Shown here one piece after another: positions 55,200 through 64,000 of a stretch of DNA of 64,000 bases. The position numbers and the translations under genes were made by a program. The stretch lies in assembly GCF_041146395.1 (NCBI RefSeq), contig NC_091012.1:14684193-14748192 (forward strand), given 5' to 3'. Every line of letters starts with the position of its first letter. Position 1 is the stretch's first letter. Source of the stretch: Eulemur rufifrons. Taxonomy: Eukaryota; Chordata; Mammalia; Primates; Lemuridae. The notes beneath the pieces were generated by a model that ran no database searches, was not told the origin of the DNA, and saw nothing but the letters and a program-made list of their open reading frames with translations.

Positions 55200-55640
55200 A
55201 AAAAATGTTCAGATTGAGAATTATGAAGACATCCAATTGGAATGATCAAAGAAGTAGTTGGGCATAACTCTTAAAATAAGGAGAGAATTGGAGTCACACC
55301 TGTGACTTGGAAGTCATCAGGTATGGATGGTAGCTGAAGTTGTGGGGCTGTAGGAGATCACCACGGGAGTCGAGCACTGACCTAGGGTGTTGCAAACTTT
55401 AGAGTACACTTATTTGAAGAGAATTCATTAAGAAGATTACAAAGGAGAAATCAATGACGTAGGAGGGAGAGGAAGAAAGGTAGATAAGTGACCTAAAGGA
55501 CAAATGAACAAATGTTTAAGGAAGACCAGGAGTCACCAACTGCATCAAATCCCAACAAAAGGCTGTATATTGAAGGCTGAGAATTTGATCATTTGCTTAA
55601 TGATATTTGGCCTATCAGTGACTTTACCAAGTGTAGTTTT
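55200..55640 (+). repeat. Ancient interspersed repeat fragment
   Basis: Phrases such as 'gacttggaagtcatcaggtatggatgg', 'ggagatcaccacgggagt' and 'aggagtcaccaactgcatcaaat' belong to an old mammalian repeat that I recognise but cannot name. It may be a different part of the family at 4440-5620. Confidence 0.4.
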
Positions 55641-57760
55641 GATAAAATTGACTTAAAGATATACTTGATTCACTTCAATTTATAAAAAATGTCTGAATTG
55701 TGTATAGTTTTTCAACCCTGTCTTGAAGATTGGAGAAGCACATTTGATCAGGTTCTGACCAAGTGACTTGTAAGTGGTGCTGGTGTTGGGGGGATTTGGT
55801 GGTGGCTTTGAGGATAGTTTCTTTAAAGGGAGAAGATAGCACTAGGGCACTTTTGCCCATCTACTTTCTAGCTTACACTGGTCTGGAATGTGGAAGTGAT
55901 GACAGAAGTTGCAATGGCCATTTTATAACCATGAAACAACTCTGAGATGAAAACTGTGCGACAGAGATAGCAGCAGAGAGAAAGTGTTTGTGAAATTGAT
56001 GATGTTGCACATGTACCACTGCATCACAGGGCTGTTCACTTTGGACATCTCTTGTCTGAGACATTAACAAACCCTTGTCATATTTAGGTGATGTTGCTTC
56101 AAGTCTTTAGTATCTGGTGCTGAATGCAATCTCTAACACATACACACACACTCACTCACTTTTGACATTGGGATATATACTTTACCATATGATGAAGAAT
56201 GAGTTTGTCATGTTTGGAAACCTCTTTTATTTTTGTAACAAAAATGATTTCTAAATTTTTTATATTATATGTATGTAAGTATATATTCATATATGTGAAT
56301 TTACAGTCATTTTATATCATATTTGATGTAAATCAGCCAGTATATCCTATGGATTTGTCAATAAATGTTTAGCTTTAGTCTCTCTCCTCTGAATATATGA
56401 TATTTTTATTTGAAAAATCTCTAAATAGTTGACTGTCATTATTTAAAGTGATGTCAGAAAGTCTGTTGTTTGTAATTATTAATTATGGTTCTTTATCAAG
56501 GTAAGTATGCAAACATTCTGGATGTTTGGGAGGAAAGATAAAGATAGAAAAATGTTTAGGAAATGTCAGAGAGAAAAATAAACATGCTCTCCTCATGATT
56601 CTGGTTCAAATATACAAATAAAGTGGGTTTTTCAAAACATTTGATAAATTTTGTTCCTGGTTATTTAATAGTTTGGCTCTTAATTTTGGTGTAGTGATAG
56701 CTTCAGTGCAAGAAATAATAGCAGAGTATACATAAATAAATACATGTTATATTGCTTTATTTAATTTGGTAACATTTGCTCTACAGAAAAGATGAAGGGA
56801 AAGGAATGTGAATCAATTAGTGGCCATGTTTTGTTGCTTGAAGTCTAATTACCCTTTGCTAGCACTGATGTAGTGGCCAGGCTGTGTGATGTTCTGCAAT
56901 TCTATTGTCCTTTCCCTTACGGCCCAATATGGCTGCTGCAGTCCCAGACATCATACCTTTGTTTCACATGAGAAAAATAGAACAAATAAATAGGCATAAA
57001 AATAAATACCACTTAACTGTTGCCTTTTCAAAGTTGCCCAACAGTCTCAGCTGATGATATTTTTCCATCTGAAGGAAGGAATCAAAAATAAGACTTTTTT
57101 TCCACCAACATATGTATATTTCTGTTCTATAAACACAGAAATTTTCTTAGGCAATTAGACGTGGAGAATGCATATGGAATGGACAAATAATCTTTGCCCC
57201 AATGTGCCTGAAAATATATGAAAATGGGATGCATGCTAAATAGTAAATATTTGGAGTTGGATATTTTTTGTACTTTGAACAAATACGTGAAAAAGAGTCA
57301 TTCAGCTCTCCATTATCAGTTTTCTTATTTGTAATATGACAGTGAAACAGTTAATTTCCTGAAAGTTTTGTGCTGATATCTAAAATAAGAATATTAAAGT
57401 AAAGCAAAACAAAGAAAACCACCCAATAGATACTAGAAAATAGACTAAACAAATGTCACATGTTGTGGTGGTGATGATGATGATAATATGAGTGTTAGCA
57501 TGATATTTAATGATCATTGCAATGAGATGTTCATACTCCATGTGAGTAAATACACAACTGATCGATTTGCATGCTTGCTTGGAGATTCAGAAAACAAATA
57601 CAGTTTTCATGTCTTCCAATAAAGCTGCCTGAGAAAATAAATGATTACTTTAGAATTAATGTGCTAATTGTTAGGGTGGAAATCTTAGTAGGTTCTCATG
57701 GCACAGGGAAGAAAGGATTCTCACACAGAGATTAGGATATAAAAGTATAAAACTTATTTT
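55641..57760. other. AT-rich stretch, nothing identified
   Basis: No open frame with protein-like composition and no repeat that I can name. Confidence 0.5.
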
Positions 57761-57761
57761 T

Positions 57762-57842
57762 GGAAGGAGAGAGAAAGAGTGAGAGTGAGAGAGTGGGAGA
57801 GAAAAAAAAAGAGAAATAAAGGGAAAAAGAGAGAGGGGAGTT
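57762..57842. repeat. Purine-rich (GA)n tract
   Basis: About 80 bases almost entirely A and G on the + strand ('gagagtgagagagtgggagagaaaa', 'gggaaaaagagagagggga'). It accounts for the lysine/arginine-rich frames that pass through it. Confidence 0.9.
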
Positions 57843-58900
57843 GCTTGGTGAGGCACTCAAAAGAGAAGGGGGGTGCCTGGGTAGAGGCCAAGAGGCTGGT
57901 CAGTTTTTATAGGAGCAAAGAGAAAGAAAAAAAAATAGTGATTGCTGTGAGAAACTGCTTCATCCACTCCTGCCTTTATTCTCTGCAGCAAGATAACAGA
58001 AGCTGTGACAGGATGTCAAAGTCTAAGAGTTGGCTCTCCTGCCTTCCTTGAAGAAGAGATTATTGCAGGAAATGTGACTCTGCCCTGGAGATATGGCTGA
58101 AGCCTGGAGCCCCTATCCTGTCATTCCTTCAGGAACTCCAAGGCCGTAAAACAAATTCTAAAAAAGCGGTTTCTGGCAAAGGTAAAGAGAAAGATTTACG
58201 TTTCCTTTCTATCTGTTAGGCTCTTTTCAGATGTGAAAATGGAACTCCAGCAGGTTGGCTGTTAGAGAATTTATAGGATTGATCTTCAGTTGTTACTAGG
58301 AAATTTTGGGATTAGATATTTTCCTGTTAATTTTGCAAGGCCTTTCACTAATGCTTTCCTATATAAATGTACGTACCAAGATTAACGACAGTAATAGTTT
58401 CAGTTATTTCAACAATAAGAGACATATTCCTCTATCCCATTGATAATCACCATAGAGACTATTTAGATATTTTCTAACTAATTTAGAGGTTTATAGAGCT
58501 CAAGTTAAGGGCAGGGATACGACCAACGAATTTACAAAAACAGAAACTGGAATTAAAACTAAGATAAATGTCAAAAGATGATCAGGGCTGTAGAGCTTGG
58601 CCAGGGGAGGCAGGGCGGTGTCCGCCATGGCCTGCAGCTGGGCAAGTCCTGGTGGGGGACAGAGCAGGGCTGAAGGGCAGTGGCTGTGCGGTGCAAGGTC
58701 ACTGCTCAGCCGGGTCCAAGACACCTTAGAGAGGCCTCAGCAGGGCATGGCTCCCTGGGAGAAGCCCTGGCTTCTGCACGCCCACGTGGGACCCAGCGGG
58801 GTCACTGCGTGTTGGCACCTGCAATGGGCCTCGCCCCTCACCGTGGAAGGGGCATTTAGCCCCTGGACTGGCAACAGCCCCCGGTGAATCAGCACATTGT
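57843..58900. other. Unassigned; GC-rich from 58580
   Basis: 58580-58890 is clearly GC-rich against its surroundings and contains open frames on both strands (58597-58887 +; 58724-58500 -), but none shows a known domain. It may belong to an old repeat or to a further retrocopy. Confidence 0.35.
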
Positions 58901-58904
58901 CCTT

Positions 58905-59000
58905 CTACAGCATCTGTTGAGCGCCTGTTGTGTGCCCTTCTAGGCTTTGGAGATTGGCTGAGGAGGAGTCAAATAAGCAAAGTTTGTAGTGTGTCAGTCA
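58905..59000 (+). mobile_element. MIR/L2-like fragment
   Basis: 'catctgttgagcgcctgttgtgtgcccttctaggc' is the typical core phrase of ancient MIR or related SINE/LINE-2 repeats. Short and diverged. Confidence 0.55.
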
Positions 59001-59339
59001 GTGATTGTGCATAAATAGAGCAGGGATGTTGACCGAGGGCTGGGGCAGGAGAGAGAGGCTGCCCATGGGGCCTTTTGTCTGAGGATGGGATGGCCCAAGA
59101 GGCCTGGGCTTCTCATGTGACAGAGAAAAGTGTGATGTAATTAGTCAGGATGGTCTATCAGAACAGGAGGGCAGGGCTTGGCTGTACTGGTTACAGAGGT
59201 GGACATCTGGCCAGGAGCTCGCGGGTTTCCATTATCTTCATTCCTGTACAGAGAGCAGTCGTTTGCGGCAGGGGCCAAGCTCCCCCCGGCCTCCTCCATC
59301 TGCTGGAGTGCATACACAGTGCCAGACCCTGAACGCAGC

Positions 59340-59460
59340 ACTTCTCATTAATCATGCCGTATCATACTCATACCATCCATTTTACTGATGAGCAAACTGA
59401 GTCAAGAAAGATGAGATAAATTGTCTAAGATCAGGCAGGAGGTGGGAAAGCTGAGAAGAA
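59340..59460 (+). mobile_element. MIR SINE fragment
   Basis: 'ccattttactgatgagcaaactgagtcaagaaagatgagataaattgtctaagatcaggcagg' follows the tRNA-derived MIR consensus (fits 'cattttacagatgaggaaactgag'). No duplication is left at this age. Confidence 0.75.
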
Positions 59461-59464
59461 TACA

Positions 59465-60090
59465 GAGCCACCTGCCCAGTAACAGGAAGCCTTACCAGCT
59501 TCCTGGAGAGTCATGTTTATCTTCATCCTTATGGAGCATGCTGGCTCTCCAGCTGGGACTGCTGCCAGAGGCTCTCTGGAGGCAGCGACATTCTTCTCAG
59601 GTGCCATTCCCACGCCCATGATGACTGTGGAGAGCTCGGGACAGATCATGTGAAAGTAGGCTCCCAACCCAGTTCCGGCAGCACCAAGTGTCTCAAGGCC
59701 TCCCTGCCCAGTGGGGGCCTCTCAGAGCCCCAGCCCCCAACAAACTTCTCCATGAGCGGCTGCCCCAACTGTGCTGGATGGAGTACTCAGAGGGGCTGCT
59801 GCAGCGCTACAAGGATGGCCACGAACTGGCCCTGCCTTCCCTGGAGAAGCATGTGGTGGACGAGAACATCAAGGCCATCCTCAGGATGGAGATCCTGCTC
59901 TGGATGAGGCGGAGAGCCTGAGCCAGCTGGCAGGCACACCCTCAGCCCGGACACAGAGTTCAACCCGGCAGCTTCTCAGGCCTGCTTCATTCATACCCGA
60001 TATGGGCTCACTGTGTACAATGGGAAGAGGAGGAATTAGTTATTGACTTTACCTGAAAAAAAATAAATTCTCTGTGGTGCTTTAAAAAAT
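59465..60090 (+). pseudogene. OXLD1P: OXLD1 processed pseudogene
   Basis: A broken copy of OXLD1, a small protein with an oxidoreductase-like domain. From about 59650 it reads KVGSQPSSGSTKCLKASLP, then QPPTNFSMSGCPNC, the cysteine motif of the domain. After a frameshift it continues MEYSEGLLQRYKDGHELALP and EKHVVDENIKAILRMEI, matching the domain's C-terminal half. Stops and at least two frameshifts are present. The end shows AATAAA (60061) followed by A-rich sequence ('ctttaaaaaataaataaaatg'), as in a retrocopy with a poly-A tail. The 5' part before 59600 is less certain. Identification is from memory of the family. Confidence 0.82.
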
Positions 60091-60249
60091 AAATAAAATG
60101 ATGATCAGAAGTGATACTATAAAATTTTAGAAGGAGAAATAGAAGAAAATATTTATGACTTGGGATTAGGCAAAGAATTATTAGACACAATAGCAAAGAC
60201 ATGAAAAAAAAATCCAAGAAAAAAATTAGAAGAAAAAAATTAAGAAAAA

Positions 60250-60930
60250 AAATCCAAGTTGTGCTTAATGAAAATTAAAAACTTATTTTGTGACAGATTG
60301 GGAGAAAGTATTTGTAAATCACCTATCTGCCAAAGGACTTATATAGAGAATACATACATAACTCTCTAAATTCAGAAGTAAGTAAAAATAAAATCCGACC
60401 AAAATATGAGCAAAAGAGTTGAAAAATTCATGAAGAAAGTATATGGGTGTCAACATACCAAAATCACAAATCTGACAAAGATAAGGTACAACTTCATACC
60501 TATTAGAATAAAAATATTGATAAAGCAAGTCCTGTAGAGAATGCAAAGCAAATGGATCTCTCAAAAAATGCTGATGGGAATGAAAAATGGTATACCTATT
60601 CGGAAAAACAGTGAGTAGTGTTTTACACAGTTAAATTTATTATACAATCCTATGATTACAATGATTCATCTTACAACCCAATGATCCTGGATATCTAACC
60701 TAGAAGAAAGAAAACTTGCAGTCACACAAAAACCTGTACACAAATATTCATAGCAGCATTATTTGTAATAGCAAAACCTTTAAACAACACAAATGCCCTT
60801 CAGTGTAAATGTATAAACAAACTTTGGTACATTCATATATTAGAATACTACTCAGGAATAAAAAAAGAAGTAATATCAAAATGGCAATTTGATAATGTAC
60901 TATGATTATTTAATATAGTATCATTGGGAG
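60250..60930 (+). mobile_element. Old LINE-1 ORF2 end
   Basis: Diverged sense L1: 'ctgtacacaaatattcatagcagcattatttgtaatagc', 'aatactactcaggaataaaaaa'. No open frame survives. Confidence 0.75.
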
Positions 60931-61129
60931 AAGCTGTGTGGAGGGTACACAAGAATTCTCTGTATTATATTTTGGCACGTCCTGTGACTCAAACACAAAC
61001 AACAACAAAAAATTTAAATGCAAAAAGGTGGTATCAAAAAAACAAAACAAAACCCAGTAAACTTTAAGATGTGATTTCCTCCTAAATTAAGCTAAATTCT
61101 TAAGGAAATCTCACTCTCTCTATATATAT

Positions 61130-61650
61130 TTATATATATTAAAAAAAACAGCAGTTTTTGTCTGTGAAATTACAAGCAGATTCTAAAGTTTCATCTGGAA
61201 TGAAAAACAGGAAAACTTCAAACAGAAATAAAAAAGAACAATACTGGATGCTTATCTTATATAAAAAATTTTTTTAAGACTACAGAAATTGACCCAATGG
61301 TATTTGTTCAAGCGTAGAAATTTAAACAAAGATGAAAATATAGGCAATCTATTAATTACCCCACATGGATACCTGATTAATAACAAGACCTAATCAGCTA
61401 CCACTGAAGTCTTTTCAATACATAATGGTTGGACAATTTGGAATGATCCTATAATATATAAGCAAAAAATAATTTGGAAGGAATTATAGCACCAGGTAGG
61501 ATATTTTTAAGACTTGGGTCAGCAAAAATTTCCTAAACCAGACCAAAAGAAAAAAACATGCAATCACAGATTGATGAATTGACCTTCATAAAACTAAAAC
61601 TTTCTGCTCATGAAAAGGACTCCATTAAGAATGAAAATGCAGGCTTAGTG
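61130..61650 (+). mobile_element. Old LINE-1 ORF2 fragment
   Basis: Upstream part of ORF2 relative to the piece before it ('gcagattctaaagtttcatctggaatg', 'gatgaattgaccttcataaaactaaaactttctgctcatg'), so it is a separate or rearranged insertion. It ends at 'gaaaatgcaggcttag', exactly where the CERS5-like sequence begins. Confidence 0.72.
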
Positions 61651-62080
61651 CCCAAAGTACCACAGCTATTAGGAGACAGAGCCAGTAGAGGCCAGAATGA
61701 GGAGCCTTACAAGGAGCCCTTGACCCTAGAGCCAAGTGGAGATTTTCATTTTGCCTTTATGTGTTTACCTACGGAGTCAGATTCCTGAAAAAGACTCCCT
61801 GGTTGTGGAGTACAAGGCACTGCTGGTACAACTATCCCTATCAGCCACTCACAACTGGCCTTCACTATTATTACATCTTGGAGCTGTCATTTTATTGGTC
61901 TTTAATACTTTCTCAGTTCACTGATATCAAAAGAAAGGACTGTGGCATTACATTCCTGCACCACCTGGTTGTTTTCTTGATTACCTTTTCATATGTCAAC
62001 AATATGACCCGAGTAGGGACCCTGGTCCTTTACCTTCATGATTCAGTTGATATTGCTCTAGAGTTTCTCCACCTTTGAAG
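61651..62080 (+). pseudogene. CERS5P: CERS5 pseudogene fragment
   Basis: Part of a ceramide synthase copy, best matching CERS5 from memory. An open piece at 61761-62078 reads [52 protein letters not shown], then [20 protein letters not shown] and [13 protein letters not shown]. This covers the TLC-domain core, including the Lag1p motif with its HH pair. Intron-separated parts in the parent are contiguous, so it is a retrocopy. It stops abruptly near 62075 without the last third of the domain, UTR or poly-A tail. The upstream part (61651-61760) is frameshifted. Too short to make an enzyme, although the 105-codon piece is open. Confidence 0.85.
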
Positions 62081-62629
62081 CATTTACTGTTATTGTGAAT
62101 ATAGAATAGACATGCTCTCAAATAATGATCTGTTATTGCAATATAAGCAGAAATCTTATGCCATAAAATTGAATCTACTGTAAAGGCAATTAGTTAAGGT
62201 TTGAAGTGTATCCAGTACTTTATTAAAAACTCTAGTCCTTTAATATTATAAAACAAAAATAGCTCTAATGATCTAGATAAGTCAAATAACAATTTAACAC
62301 TATGATCTTTAAGTGATTGAAGCTAAACTCTATTCAACATTTTTAAGGAGAAATATAATTAGTATAAGGGAACTCCCCTGGAAATCAGTTACCATTTGGT
62401 TTATGTATGCTTGGAAGTAAAAATCTACACAGCAACCTACAGTTTGGAAATCAATCCTGTACAATCATGCCATTGTAATGTCTGTGGAAAAAATAGGCTG
62501 GCATGGTGGTTGGTCATGACATGATTCAGAAAATTTAACTGAATTCTTGTCTACTATTTTTATCCTGAAAAGAAAAATGACCCAGAAATCCCAGTCATCC
62601 CAGTCATGTGGCTTAAAAACAAATGTTCT
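62081..62629. other. Unassigned stretch
   Basis: AT-rich, with no recognised repeat or gene. Confidence 0.5.
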
Positions 62630-62972
62630 GGCCGGGCGCGGTGGCTCACGCCTGTAATCCTAGCACTCTGGGAGGCCGAGGTGGGCGGATCGTTTGAGCT
62701 CAGGAGTTCGAGACCAGCCTGAGCAAGAGCGAGACCCCACCTCTACTAAAAATAGAAAGAAATTATATGGACAACTAAAATATATATAGAAAAAATTAGC
62801 CGGGCATGGTGGCACATGCCTGTAGTCCCAGCTACTCGGGAGGCTGAGACAGGAGGATCGCTTGAGCTCAGGAGTTTGAGGTTGCTGTGAGCTAGGCTGA
62901 CGCCACGGCACTCACTCTAGCCTGGGCAACAGAGTGAGACTCTGTCTCAAAAAAAAAAAAAAAAAAAACAAA
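62630..62972 (+). mobile_element. Alu dimer, strepsirrhine type
   Basis: Near-intact dimer, almost the same as the copy at 41392. Flanked by the perfect 15-bp duplication aaaaacaaatgttct at 62615-62629 and 62973-62987. The similarity of the two copies suggests recent activity of one source subfamily. Confidence 0.97.
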
Positions 62973-62987
62973 AAAAACAAATGTTCT

Positions 62988-63435
62988 TCATCACCTGGAT
63001 TCTATTTAACATTATAAAATAAATAATGCTTGAGAAATTCAATTAATGAGATATATCAACTGCCTACTCCTGAAAATGAGATCTATGGCCTAGACATTTC
63101 TGATAAATTATTCTTTAATGCTTATTGAACACTAGTGAATGAATGTAAAAGAAAAACTACATGGTTCACCTAGTCAGAAGAGGGAAGAAGGTGCTTTTTC
63201 TTTTAACATGATTCATAATGTTACACACAAAGTATTCACAAAACTAAAAGCTCATAATCCCTTTCCACACGTCAGCCTTCTGCATTATTCCAGAATGCTT
63301 CTTACTGGTTATAATTCTTTACCTATGCTGTTTGTAAATGTTAGTGTACAAATATCATTAGCATTTCTATGGACTTTAATATAAGATATCAAAAGAGACC
63401 CCAGGTGATTTCATATGATAAAACAACTGGCACTA
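62988..63435. other. Unassigned stretch
   Basis: AT-rich, no recognised feature. An 81-codon open frame at 63139 has no recognisable domain. Confidence 0.5.
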
Positions 63436-64000
63436 GGGAGCAAAAACATGGCAGAAGGGAGGTAACCTCCTGGATTCCTGCTCCAGAGAGGGAGGCATAG
63501 ATCTCGGTCTGCTACACGTGAGTAGATCACTCCCCAACAAGAACAGCATTGTGAATTGGTGGAGAATCAGCATGGGACACAAAAAACAGAAAAAAGAAAA
63601 GATCAACAAAGAGATAAGATCACAAAATCTGGAGAGTGCGAGACAAACAATAGAGAGTAGAGCATGGGATGGCTGCGCCTGCCTTGCCAGAAAGTGAAGT
63701 GGGATCAGTTCCACAGAAGAAGGGACTGGTCTGGGCTACCACTGGAGACAGTTAGGAGATAGATAAATTGCCTCTACCACTCAGTGGATCCAGATTGATG
63801 GAGGTGAACACTAAATAATGGAATCTAATCTGGAAACTGCCACGTGCTAACAGGCCTGCTCAGAGATCAGAAAGAGCAAGAGCTCCTGCTGGACGGGTGT
63901 GAGATTGTGGGAGGGTGACATAAAGGAGACAAGGGGGCATCCTGATGACTCTGCCCCCCAACCTGGCACCTGCCAACCCCTGAACAGTCGCCCCCAGTGC
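63436..64000 (+). mobile_element. LINE-1 5' UTR, runs off the window
   Basis: From 63436 the sequence becomes GC-richer and begins GGGAGCAAAAACATGGCAGA, which parallels the start of primate L1 promoters (a G-run, then an ATGGC motif that in human L1 is part of the YY1 site). The following 565 bases have no coding frame of note, as in an L1 5' UTR. Since the 5' terminus seems present, this may be a full-length L1 continuing beyond 64000. The element lies on the + strand. Confidence 0.6.

Noticed and set aside
58597..58887. 96-codon plus-strand frame in GC-rich DNA
   Set aside because: High GC gives long chance frames; no domain or splice context was seen.

Overview
This window looks like nuclear DNA of a mammal, and most likely of a strepsirrhine primate (lemur, loris or galago group). 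At least five Alu dimers share a diagnostic left arm (TCCTAGCACTCTGGGAGG, GCCTGAGCAAGAGCGAGACC) and an A-rich middle with 'gaaattatatggaca'. Repeated LINE-1 3' ends end in the 'ttttgtaccccc...ata...gctgaaataaa' form that I associate with lemur and loris L1. The species is inferred from repeats only. The DNA is AT-rich and repeat-dense, with no bacterial-type genes.

The one plausible protein-coding gene is a KRAB C2H2 zinc-finger gene on the + strand, split over about 13.3 kb. It has a 5-codon start exon (24845-24859), a KRAB-A exon (26309-26435, exactly 127 nt), a KRAB-B exon (26936-27031, 96 nt) and a finger exon (36880-38171). The four pieces join in phase into a 509-codon frame with 11 intact fingers. 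An in-frame TAG then cuts off about six further decayed fingers (38172-38662). The 9.8-kb last intron is filled with L1 fragments lying antisense to the gene.

Layout. 0-8 kb: repeat-rich and non-coding, with an L1 3' end with target-site duplication (TSD), a hAT MITE and old L1. 8.3-11 kb: FOXK2 processed pseudogene (minus) split by a short LTR. 11-16 kb: old L1 (+) broken up by an Alu monomer, a younger L1 3' end and an unidentified retrocopy. 19-22 kb: Alu and a 1285-bp Hsmar1-type mariner. 23-24 kb: olfactory receptor pseudogene. 24.7-40 kb: the zinc-finger gene. 41-54 kb: Alus, two same-orientation L1 copies, LTR elements, a 74-bp palindromic MITE and more L1. 54-58 kb: little that I recognise. 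59-62 kb: OXLD1 and CERS5 pseudogene fragments among L1. 62.6-64 kb: an Alu and the 5' end of an L1 that runs off the right edge.

The genes do not form a pathway. The picture is a KRAB zinc-finger locus beside an olfactory-receptor relic, in a region that has collected transposons and retrocopies. No RNA gene, CRISPR array or prokaryote-type regulation was seen. Family names come from recognising sequence by eye, without alignment.
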